From an uncultured Steroidobacter sp. (lineage in GTDB: Bacteria; Pseudomonadota; Gammaproteobacteria; Steroidobacterales; Steroidobacteraceae), in the NCBI GenBank assembly GCA_946478975.1, contig CAMLEO010000241.1, forward strand, positions 1 through 11,190: a stretch of DNA of 11,190 bases, written 5' to 3'. The notes below the pieces were generated by a model. It had not been told where the DNA came from, did not search any database, and saw nothing but the letters and a program-made list of their open reading frames with translations. The position numbers were made by a program, and so were the translations under genes. Shown piece after piece: positions 1 to 6,335 of this stretch (the stretch's first letter is position 1; each line of letters opens with the position of its first letter).

Positions 1-27
1 GGAATGTACTTTCTGGCCGTGAAGTAA
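1..27 (+). CDS. C-terminal end of an upstream gene (partial)
   Basis: The first 27 bases read in frame as GMYFLAVK followed by a TAA stop at 25-27. The stop shares its last A with the ATG of the next gene (TAATG), an arrangement typical of translationally coupled genes in one operon. The start lies outside the window, so no function can be given. The call rests only on the open frame and the tight junction. A chance open frame of eight codons is possible. Confidence 0.4.
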   Translation, partial: GMYFLAVK

Positions 28-737
28 TGCGCCCACGCATGCAATGTTTGCGAATACTCCTTTGGTGGATCGTCAGCGCGCCCGCGCTGCGCGCCGCCGG
101 CGAGACCGAGTGGCGGTTCGATAATCTGCAGCACATCGGCGGCTTCGAGGTGCAGATCGATGGCCATCCACAGCTCATCGATAGCCCGGCCGGCCGCGCA
201 GTGCAGTTCGATGGCGAGCACGACAGTCTGCTGGTCGATGGCCGCCCGCTGGTTGGTGCGTCGGCGTTTACCGTCGAAGCCATCATTCGTCCCGACGGCG
301 GCGCGTTCGAGCAACGATTCATGCACATCGCCGTGACCGATCCGCGCACGGGGCTGGACGCCGGCGGCGGTCCAAACGGCGACTCGAACTCACGCCTGAT
401 GTTCGAAGTACGGGTGGTCGGCGACCGCTGGTATCTCGACTGTTTCATCAAGAGCGAGGCGGGTGCGCGCGCGCTGGTCGACAAAGAGAAGTTACATCCG
501 CTGGGGCGGTGGTACGCCGTGGCGCAAACCTACGATGGCAAAACCTATCGCGCGTATGTGGATGGCGTGCTCGAAAGCGAGGCGGAGGTTTCCTTTACAC
601 CTCACGGCCCCGGGCGCGTGCGCGTCGGAGCACGCATGAACCGAGTCACGTACTTCAAAGGCGCAATTGCTAAAGCACGGTTCACGGATCGAGAATTGCG
701 GCCCGGGCAATTGCTCGTTCCGCCGCGAGGACCTTGA
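27..737 (+). CDS. Exported LamG / concanavalin A-like lectin-fold protein
   Basis: This 236-residue protein has a short basic start, a hydrophobic stretch (residues about 8-20, LRILLWWIVSAPAL) and an ALRA-A site, which fits a Sec signal peptide. It is probably periplasmic or at the cell surface. The rest is one LamG-type jelly-roll domain. The visible hallmarks are AVQFDGEHDSLLV near residue 58, the FTVEAIIRPDG strand near 80, the WYAVAQTYDGKTYRAYVDG core near 162-180 and the closing FKGAIAKARFTDREL. Such domains bind sugars or other ligands in many families, and no catalytic residues of a glycosidase are recognisable. ATG 27 overlaps the upstream stop; ATG 39 is an alternative but would shorten the basic n-region. 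The reading frame runs to the start of the regulator gene, so the two are probably co-transcribed. The ligand is unknown. Confidence 0.8.
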   Translation: MRPRMQCLRILLWWIVSAPALRAAGETEWRFDNLQHIGGFEVQIDGHPQLIDSPAGRAVQFDGEHDSLLVDGRPLVGASAFTVEAIIRPDGGAFEQRFMHIAVTDPRTGLDAGGGPNGDSNSRLMFEVRVVGDRWYLDCFIKSEAGARALVDKEKLHPLGRWYAVAQTYDGKTYRAYVDGVLESEAEVSFTPHGPGRVRVGARMNRVTYFKGAIAKARFTDRELRPGQLLVPPRGP

Positions 738-739
738 TC

Positions 740-1645
740 GTGCGCATGCCGGAGCTCAGTCAGCTCAGCTGCTTCGTCGCAGCCGCGGAGGAGTTGCACT
801 TCGGGCGGGCAGCGGCGCGTTTGCACATGACTCAGCCGACGTTGAGCCGCCAGGTGCAAACATTGGAACAGACGCTCAAGGTGCAGCTGTTCGAGCGCGG
901 CAACCGGACGATCAAGCTGACCTCCGCCGGGCGCGTATTCCTGCCCGAAGCCAAACGAATTCTCGCGCTCACTGAAAGTGCCGCCAATTGGACGCGTCGC
1001 GCCTGGCAGGGCGAGGCCGGCGTCATTCGGCTGGGCTTCACCGCCACCGCCGCGTTCGTCGATCTGCCATTGATACTGACCCGCAGCCGGGAAGCGCTGC
1101 CCGATGTGAAGATCCTGCTGAAGGAGGGCACGAGCGCGATTCAGAAGGATGCGCTGCTGGCGGACCTGCTGGACATTGGCCTGCTGCGTCCGCCGATCGA
1201 TCGCAGCCGGTTCGAAGCCATGCCGGTGCGCAGAGAACGTTTCATCGCAGCTTTGCATGAAGACGATCCGCGGGCGGCCAAAGCGGAGCTCACGTTGCGG
1301 GACTTCGACGCCCAGAACTTCATCATGTATTCGGTGGAGGGGGCCGGCTACAGCCATACCATGTTGAGCGAAATGTTCGATCATGCCGGCGTGGCGCCGA
1401 TCATGCTGCATCGCCTGGACCAGAATCATTCGATCCTGGCGCTGGTGTCGGCGGGCATCGGCGCCGCCTTGATACCGCATTCGCTGGCCGCCATTCGCTT
1501 CCCGAACGTGGTGTTTCGAGAAGTGGCGCTCAATCAGCCCGACCCCATCGAAATGTTCATGCTGTGGCGGCCGGAGAACGCCAACCCGGTGCTGCCGGCG
1601 TTTCTCGGGCTGTGCCGCTCGGTTTTTGCCGAGCACGCCGGTTGA
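740..1645 (+). CDS. LysR-type transcriptional regulator
   Basis: This is a DNA-binding regulator of about 301 residues, the normal length for the LysR family. The N-terminal winged helix-turn-helix is unmistakable: LSQLSCFVAAAEELHFGRAA, then RLHMTQPTLSRQVQTLE, then LFERGNRTIKLTSAGRVFL. The C-terminal part (from about residue 90) is a periplasmic-binding-protein-like effector domain, with VIRLGFTATAAF, DIGLLRPP and VSAGIGAALIPHSLA. Three in-frame starts lie close together: TTG 734, GTG 740 and ATG 746. GTG 740 is preferred because GAGGA at 727-731 lies 8 bases upstream of it. The start is 2 bases past the stop of the LamG gene, which implies coupled translation. LysR proteins commonly respond to a pathway metabolite and control adjacent genes. 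Here the RraA-like genes follow on the same strand rather than divergently, so control of them is inferred from position only. Confidence 0.93.
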   Translation: MRMPELSQLSCFVAAAEELHFGRAAARLHMTQPTLSRQVQTLEQTLKVQLFERGNRTIKLTSAGRVFLPEAKRILALTESAANWTRRAWQGEAGVIRLGFTATAAFVDLPLILTRSREALPDVKILLKEGTSAIQKDALLADLLDIGLLRPPIDRSRFEAMPVRRERFIAALHEDDPRAAKAELTLRDFDAQNFIMYSVEGAGYSHTMLSEMFDHAGVAPIMLHRLDQNHSILALVSAGIGAALIPHSLAAIRFPNVVFREVALNQPDPIEMFMLWRPENANPVLPAFLGLCRSVFAEHAG

Positions 1646-1660
1646 AACAATACGCGCCGC

Positions 1661-1718
1661 GCATCGATCGATGACGAAAATGGTCTGGACGCTGCCGCGC
1701 CGGGCCCATTAGCCTGCC
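1661..1718 (+). promoter_or_regulatory. Duplicated upstream element, copy 1 (candidate operator and promoter)
   Basis: This 58-bp stretch between the LysR gene and the first RraA-like gene recurs upstream of the second copy (2461-2517), with about 45 of 58 positions the same by hand count and one gap. It holds the perfect 12-bp palindrome CATCGATCGATG (1662-1673), an A-rich tract, TCTGGAC (1684-1690) and ATTAGCCTGCC (1708-1718). CTGGAC (1685-1690) and CATTAG (1707-1712) are 16 bases apart and could be weak -35 and -10 boxes. If so, transcription would start only a few bases before ATG 1724. Regulatory function is inferred from conservation and position. Confidence 0.4.
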
Positions 1719-1723
1719 GCAAC

Positions 1724-2446
1724 ATGGCACCTCCATTACCTCGCGATGTGATCGAACGGCTGCGGCACGTGAGCACGGCGACGTTGTCGACCGCCCTGTT
1801 CAAGCGCGGCCTGCGCAACCAGGCGATTCAAGGCGTGCGCCCGCTCGGGCCGCTCAAGCAAACCATGGTCGGCTTCGCCTACACGCGTCGTTACCTTCCC
1901 GCGCGTGAAGATCTCAATCCGATCTCTGTTTTCAACGATCCTGAGCATCCCCAACGAAAAGCGGTGGAGGAATGTCCGCCCGGCGCCGTGCTGGTGATGG
2001 ACAGCCGCGGCGATGCTCGTGCCGCATCGGCAGGTGGCATTCTGGTGCGGCGTTTGCTCATGCGCGGTGTCGCCGGCGTCGTCACCGACGGCGGATTCCG
2101 CGACAGCGCGGAGATTGCAACGTTGGATATTCCGGCGTTTCATCAGCGGCCCTCGGCGCCCACCAATCTCACGTTACATCAGGCCGTGGACATCAACGTT
2201 CCCATCGGCTGCGGCGACGCGCCGGTTTTCCCCGGCGACATCGTGGTTGGTGACGTCGATGGTGTCATCGTCATTCCCCAGGGGATTGCCGCCGAGATTG
2301 CCGATGAGGCCACGGCGATGACGCTGTACGAAGATTTTGTGATCGACATGGTGGCGCAAGGCCGCTCGATCATCGGTTTGTATCCTATGACGGACAAGAG
2401 TAACGAAGCTCTGTTCGCCCAGTGGAGAGTGCGTAACGGACGATGA
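1724..2446 (+). CDS. RraA/HMG-CHA aldolase-family protein, copy 1
   Basis: This 240-residue protein is of the RraA-like fold (formerly misnamed dimethylmenaquinone methyltransferase). The active-site signature G-x20-R-D-x2-E is present exactly: the second G of SAGGILVRR, then 20 residues to RDSAE in VVTDGGFRDSAEI. In family members such as 4-hydroxy-4-methyl-2-oxoglutarate aldolase, these Arg and Asp residues act with a divalent metal to split hydroxy-keto acids and release pyruvate. The length matches these aldolases and the longer 'RraA regulator' homologs. E. coli RraA itself, an RNase E inhibitor, is only about 160 residues, so an enzyme role is more likely. No Shine-Dalgarno sequence is visible before ATG 1724, and translation may be leaderless. 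The paralog at 2539-3294 is about 86% identical over the shared region. Some close relatives sit in sugar-acid catabolic loci. The exact substrate is unknown. Confidence 0.85.
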   Translation: MAPPLPRDVIERLRHVSTATLSTALFKRGLRNQAIQGVRPLGPLKQTMVGFAYTRRYLPAREDLNPISVFNDPEHPQRKAVEECPPGAVLVMDSRGDARAASAGGILVRRLLMRGVAGVVTDGGFRDSAEIATLDIPAFHQRPSAPTNLTLHQAVDINVPIGCGDAPVFPGDIVVGDVDGVIVIPQGIAAEIADEATAMTLYEDFVIDMVAQGRSIIGLYPMTDKSNEALFAQWRVRNGR

Positions 2447-2460
2447 GTCATGCAGGGCAC

Positions 2461-2517
2461 GCATCGATCCATGATAAAAACAATCTGGACGATGCCCGGC
2501 CGCCGCAATAGCCTGCC
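2461..2517 (+). promoter_or_regulatory. Duplicated upstream element, copy 2 (candidate operator and promoter)
   Basis: This is the second copy of the element at 1661-1718. The palindrome has one changed base (CATCGATCCATG, 2462-2473). The A tract is longer and TCTGGAC (2484-2490) is unchanged, as is the block TAGCCTGCC within AATAGCCTGCC (2507-2517). CTGGAC to CAATAG leaves a 15-base spacer if these are promoter boxes. The element ends about 20-30 bases before the start codon, further away than in copy 1. It would allow the second RraA-like gene and the receptor gene to be transcribed independently of the first copy. Function is inferred, not demonstrated. Confidence 0.4.
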
Positions 2518-2538
2518 TGCGAGCAGTGAACCAGCGCG

Positions 2539-3294
2539 GTGGCTATGTTTTCTACGCACAAGATTGAAGAGGCGAGCGCAGCGGTGCCCGCGGCGGCAAT
2601 TGCGAAGCTGCGCCATGTGAGCACAGCGACGCTCGCAACTGCATTATACAAACGCGGTTTACGCAACCAGGTGATCCAGGGCGTTCGCCCGCTGCAAGCG
2701 CTCACCAGCAGCATGGTGGGGTTTGCGTACACGCTGCGTTACATGCCGGCGCGTGAGGATCTCAATCCCATCTCCGTGTTCCACGATCCTCAGCATCCCC
2801 AGCGCAAAGCCGTGGAGGAATGTCCGCCCGGCGCCGTGCTGGTGATGGACAGCCGCGGCGATCCGCGAGCGGCATCGGCGGGCGGCATTCTGGTACGACG
2901 ACTGATGATGCGAGGGGTCGCCGGCGTCGTGACCGACGGCGGCTTTCGCGACAGCGCGGAGATCGCGACTCTGGATATTCCGGCGTTTCATCAGCGGCCC
3001 TCGGCGCCGACCAACCTCACGTTACATCAAGCCGTGGACATCAACGTGCCGATCGGCTGTGGAGATGCCCCGGTGTTTCCTGGCGACGTGATCGTCGGTG
3101 ATGCTGACGGCGTGCTGGTCGTACCGAAAGAAATCGCCGCCGACATTGCGGAGGAGACCAGCGCCATGACGGTGTATGAGGACTTCGTGATTGACATGGT
3201 CGCGCAAGGCCGCTCGATCGTCGGCCTCTACCCGATGACGGACAAGCGCAACGAAGCTCTGTTCGCGCAATGGCGAGCGCAGAAGGGGCGCTAG
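2539..3294 (+). CDS. RraA/HMG-CHA aldolase-family protein, copy 2
   Basis: This tandem paralog of the gene at 1724-2446 has the same G-x20-R-D-x2-E signature (GGILVRR to FRDSAE). It differs at about 31 of 228 aligned residues by hand count. Changes cluster in three places: the N-terminus, a short stretch after GVRPL (QALTSS against GPLKQT), and the last third after VFPGD. The middle, around the catalytic signature, is almost unchanged. The N-terminus is longer (MFSTHKIEEASAAVPAAAI), giving 251 residues from GTG 2539 or 249 from ATG 2545. No good ribosome-binding site helps choose between them. The gene stops 36 bases before the receptor gene, which suggests co-transcription with it. Its reaction is probably the same type as that of copy 1. 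Different substrate range, or mixed oligomers (the family forms trimers and hexamers), are possible but speculative. Confidence 0.85.
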   Translation: MAMFSTHKIEEASAAVPAAAIAKLRHVSTATLATALYKRGLRNQVIQGVRPLQALTSSMVGFAYTLRYMPAREDLNPISVFHDPQHPQRKAVEECPPGAVLVMDSRGDPRAASAGGILVRRLMMRGVAGVVTDGGFRDSAEIATLDIPAFHQRPSAPTNLTLHQAVDINVPIGCGDAPVFPGDVIVGDADGVLVVPKEIAADIAEETSAMTVYEDFVIDMVAQGRSIVGLYPMTDKRNEALFAQWRAQKGR

Positions 3295-3330
3295 CCGCGC
3301 CCGATCACAAAGAAACATCAGGGGGAAGTC

Positions 3331-6207
3331 ATGAATTACAAGTACAGCGCCTTGATCGGCGTGTCCATGCTCGCGCTCATCGGGCGCAACTCGCTGGCGC
3401 AAACCTCGCCACCGGATGCCACCGCCGCAGCCGGTGGACCCGAAGAAGTGCTCGTCACCGGCTCGCGTATCGTCATGACCGACGGCTCGACCTCGCCGAC
3501 GCCGTTGACGGTCGTTTCCACCGAGCAGCTGCAGGCGACGACGCCAACGAATATTCCCGACGCACTCAACAAACTGCCGGTGTTCCAAGGCTCGCAGCAG
3601 CCGCGACGGCCCGGCAACGGCAGCAGCAACATGGCGAGCAACGTGCTGAACCTGCGCGGCTTCGGCGCCCAGCGCACGCTGGTGCTGCTCGACGGCCGTC
3701 GGGCAACACCGTCGAACGCGAACGGCACGGTGGACATCGATACGCTGCCGCAGATGTTGATCGAGCGAGTCGATGTCGTCACCGGCGGCGCCTCCGCCGT
3801 CTACGGGTCGGATGCGGTGACCGGCGTCGTGAACTTCGTGCTCGACAAGGACTTTACCGGACTGAAGTTTGAAGCCAACGCAGGCCGATCCACCTACGAC
3901 GATGGCGACAACTATAAAGTCGGCGTCGCGGGCGGGATGGAGTTGTTCGGCGGTCGGGGCCACGTGCTCGCTTCGGTTCAACATTTCGAGCAGGACCCGA
4001 TTCTGAATTTCGATCGGCCCTATGGTCCGCGCGTGTACGTGGCCACCGGCGCGGGCACGGCCGCGAATCCATTCACCGTGACCCCGGACGTGCGTCGCGC
4101 CGACTCGACGTTTGGCGGGCTCGTGACGGCCTGTACTTCACCGTGCTCGGTGCTTCGACAGCAGTTTGTTTCCAATGGCGTGCTCGGCGCCTATGACGCC
4201 GGCACTCGCACCGGTACGGCGAATCAGAACCAGGGCGGGCAGGGCGCATTCGCGCGTTACTCGACGGCGCTCGTCGGTCTGCGCACCGACGAAGGCTTCG
4301 CACGTTTCAGTTACGATCTGGGCGATGACACGAGCTTCTTTATCCAAGGCTCCATTGCGGACGGATACTCGGAAGGCTGGCACTTTCCGGTGAAGCTGAC
4401 GCCGGGCACCGGCCAGGCGAGCACATTCTTCAAGAACAATCCGTTCCTGTCGCCGCAGGTGCAGGCTGCGTTAGGAAACAACGGGCAGAGCAATGCCACC
4501 AACACGTTCAGCCTCGGGACCTATATCGACAACACTGGACCGGAAGGGCTGACGGGCGCCCGCAACGACAATCGCACCTTCAGTATCACCACCGGCGTCG
4601 ACGGCACACTCGCGGATCGTTACAACTGGAGCGTGTACTACACGCACGGCGAGAACGACTTGCGAGTCGATAACGTCAACAACTCGGATTACCAGCGGCA
4701 GTTCGCAGCGTTGGATGCGGTGGTCGGCAGCGACGGACGCGTTCAATGCTATGCGAGCACGCAGGCAGCAACCGCAGCTCAGTACGCCGGTTGTGTGCCT
4801 TTGAACGCGTTCGGACCGACGGCGATCACGCAGGAGATGTTCCGCTGGTTCACCGCCACGACGTTCTTCGACATGACCAACACGCTGGACGATGTCGGCG
4901 CCAGCATCGCGGGTCCCGCGTTTGACAACTGGGCCGGCGAAGTGAAGTTCGCGCTCTCCGCCGAAGGTCGCTGGAACAGTTATGAAGTGGACAGCAATGC
5001 CGACCCGAGCGCGACGGTCAACTGCACGGGACTGCGCATCTGCAATCCGACCCTGCCGCTGTGGGCGCAGCCGGTGCTCGGCGACGTGGATGTTTCCAAT
5101 AATGTTTGGGAAGTGGCGCTGGAGTTGCAGGTGCCGCTGCTGGCGGACCTGCCGCTGGTGAAAGGATTGGATGCGAACCTCGCGGCTCGCCACACCGATT
5201 ACAGCACGTCCGGCGATGTTCAAACCTGGAAGGTCGGGCTGGATTATCGAGTGAACGATCAGCTACGCTTCCGCGCGACGACGTCACGAGACATTCGCGC
5301 GCCCACCTTGAACGATTTGTATCAGCCCTTGCAGAAGGCGGTGAGCGGTTTTGTCGATCTGCACACGGCGACGAGCAATACGCTGTTCAATGTGACTCGG
5401 GGCAATCCGAATCTCGACCCGGAGAAGGCGCGCACGTATACGTTTGGCGTGGTGTGGCAGCCGGAGTTTGCCGCTGGGCTCACGACCTCGATCGACTATT
5501 ACAAAATTCGCATGTCGAATTCGATCGGCTTGATTCAGGCGTCGGACCCGTCGATCCAGCAGTTGTGCGAGAGCTCCGGCGGATCATCGCCCTATTGTTC
5601 GCTGTACGTGCGGCCGCTGCCATTCTCCGATCACACCTCCGCGAACTTCCCGACCGAAGTGTTGAACCTGTCGCTCAACACGGCGTATAGCGAGATCCAG
5701 GGGTATGACTTCGAGACCAGCTATGGCTTCGACATGGCCGACCTGGTGCCGAGCTGGCACGGCTCGTGGAATCTTCGCCTGCTCGCGAACTATCAGCCGA
5801 CTCACGAGTCGCGAGCGTTCCCCGGCGCGCCGCTGCTGTACTACGCCGCCGGTACCACGGTGACTTCGCCTGAAACGTCGGCGACGGCGTTTGTGACTTA
5901 TCAGCTCAACGACTGGGCTGTCGGTGTGCAGGATCGTTGGGTGAGCAGCTACAGCCGCGTGACGCAGGCCGGGCAGGTGTGGACCGATCCGAGCGTGGAT
6001 TCGTTCAACACTGTCGATGTGAACCTGGAGCGTCATTTCACGGTCGCTGGCGTCGAGTGTTCGGGCTTCGTGACCGTGCAAAATGCTTTCAATGCGCAGC
6101 CGGACATCGTGCCCTCGTCGGGTTCGGTGGGGCTCGTGTATCCGGTGCCGAACGGCCAGGACATCATGGGGCGTTTCTATACGATCGGCGTGCGAGCGCG
6201 GATGTAA
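3331..6207 (+). CDS. TonB-dependent outer-membrane receptor
   Basis: This 958-residue protein is an active outer-membrane transporter energised by TonB-ExbB-ExbD. It starts with a Sec signal peptide ending near SLAQ (residue ~24). A likely TonB box follows, EEVLVTGSRI at about residues 38-47. The plug domain has NIPDALNKLP, VLNLRGFGAQRTLVLLDGRR, the IERVDVVTGGASAVYGSDAV block and GVVNFVLDKDF. A long C-terminal beta-barrel follows, with RATTSRDIRAPTLNDLY and NPNLDPEKARTYTFGVV typical of the family. It ends FYTIGVRARM, with Met instead of the usual terminal aromatic. Four close Cys pairs (268/272, 473/488, 565/571, 746/756) probably form disulfides in surface loops. AGGGGGA (3320-3326) gives a ribosome-binding site for ATG 3331. 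Its place after the RraA-like gene suggests import of that pathway's substrate. The cargo is not identifiable by eye, and receptors of this general type are not restricted to iron. Confidence 0.95.
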   Translation: MNYKYSALIGVSMLALIGRNSLAQTSPPDATAAAGGPEEVLVTGSRIVMTDGSTSPTPLTVVSTEQLQATTPTNIPDALNKLPVFQGSQQPRRPGNGSSNMASNVLNLRGFGAQRTLVLLDGRRATPSNANGTVDIDTLPQMLIERVDVVTGGASAVYGSDAVTGVVNFVLDKDFTGLKFEANAGRSTYDDGDNYKVGVAGGMELFGGRGHVLASVQHFEQDPILNFDRPYGPRVYVATGAGTAANPFTVTPDVRRADSTFGGLVTACTSPCSVLRQQFVSNGVLGAYDAGTRTGTANQNQGGQGAFARYSTALVGLRTDEGFARFSYDLGDDTSFFIQGSIADGYSEGWHFPVKLTPGTGQASTFFKNNPFLSPQVQAALGNNGQSNATNTFSLGTYIDNTGPEGLTGARNDNRTFSITTGVDGTLADRYNWSVYYTHGENDLRVDNVNNSDYQRQFAALDAVVGSDGRVQCYASTQAATAAQYAGCVPLNAFGPTAITQEMFRWFTATTFFDMTNTLDDVGASIAGPAFDNWAGEVKFALSAEGRWNSYEVDSNADPSATVNCTGLRICNPTLPLWAQPVLGDVDVSNNVWEVALELQVPLLADLPLVKGLDANLAARHTDYSTSGDVQTWKVGLDYRVNDQLRFRATTSRDIRAPTLNDLYQPLQKAVSGFVDLHTATSNTLFNVTRGNPNLDPEKARTYTFGVVWQPEFAAGLTTSIDYYKIRMSNSIGLIQASDPSIQQLCESSGGSSPYCSLYVRPLPFSDHTSANFPTEVLNLSLNTAYSEIQGYDFETSYGFDMADLVPSWHGSWNLRLLANYQPTHESRAFPGAPLLYYAAGTTVTSPETSATAFVTYQLNDWAVGVQDRWVSSYSRVTQAGQVWTDPSVDSFNTVDVNLERHFTVAGVECSGFVTVQNAFNAQPDIVPSSGSVGLVYPVPNGQDIMGRFYTIGVRARM

Positions 6208-6216
6208 GCGGACGTC

Positions 6217-6231
6217 GCCTTGCGTCAAGGC
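6217..6231 (+). terminator. Weak hairpin just after the receptor gene
   Basis: GCCTTG-cgt-CAAGGC forms a perfect 6-bp stem with a 3-base loop, starting 10 bases after the receptor stop codon. No run of T follows, so a strong intrinsic terminator is unlikely. It may act as a 3'-end stabilising hairpin or be incidental. Confidence 0.25.
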
Positions 6232-6249
6232 AGGCACGACGTTGCTCTT

Positions 6250-6272
6250 GCATGATTCCACGGTCGTCATGC
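6250..6272. promoter_or_regulatory. Inverted repeat GCATGA-N11-TCATGC upstream of malate synthase G
   Basis: GCATGA (6250-6255) and TCATGC (6267-6272) form a perfect 6-bp dyad separated by 11 bases, in the gap between the receptor and malate synthase genes. The arrangement suits a dimeric regulator's operator, though an RNA hairpin with a long loop is also possible. No matching second site was found in the window. The call is based on symmetry alone. Confidence 0.3.
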
Positions 6273-6280
6273 TGTGCATT

Positions 6281-6316
6281 CTTCACGATGTGAAGTGGGC
6301 CTGACGACCCACTCAC
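6281..6316 (+). promoter_or_regulatory. Two overlapping, mutually exclusive hairpins in the malate synthase leader
   Basis: CTTCAC-gat-GTGAAG (6281-6295) is a perfect 6-bp stem with a 3-base loop. Its right arm is shared with a second stem, GTG-a-AGTGGG (6290-6299) with CCCACTCAC (6308-6316), which has 9 pairs and one bulged A. Only one of the two can form at once. The second ends 7 bases before the purine-rich ribosome-binding site (6324-6329) of the malate synthase gene. This geometry resembles attenuation or translation-control leaders. No known riboswitch class is recognised, and function is inferred. Confidence 0.3.
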
Positions 6317-6335
6317 ATCTTCTGGGGGATCCGCG

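Noticed and set aside
602..1636. A 344-codon open frame on the minus strand opposite the LysR gene
   Set aside because: The + strand frame encodes a clear LysR protein with helix-turn-helix and effector domains. The minus frame has no recognisable motif and an Arg/Gln/His-rich composition typical of antisense shadows.
1724..3294. Demethylmenaquinone methyltransferase as the function of the RraA-like genes
   Set aside because: This is an old family name. The sequences lack a methyltransferase SAM-binding motif and carry the G-x20-R-D-x2-E signature of the RraA/HMG aldolase fold.
3022..3984. A 320-codon open frame on the minus strand across the second RraA-like gene and the receptor start
   Set aside because: It overlaps two strongly supported genes and a clear ribosome-binding site on the other strand, and has no domain signal.
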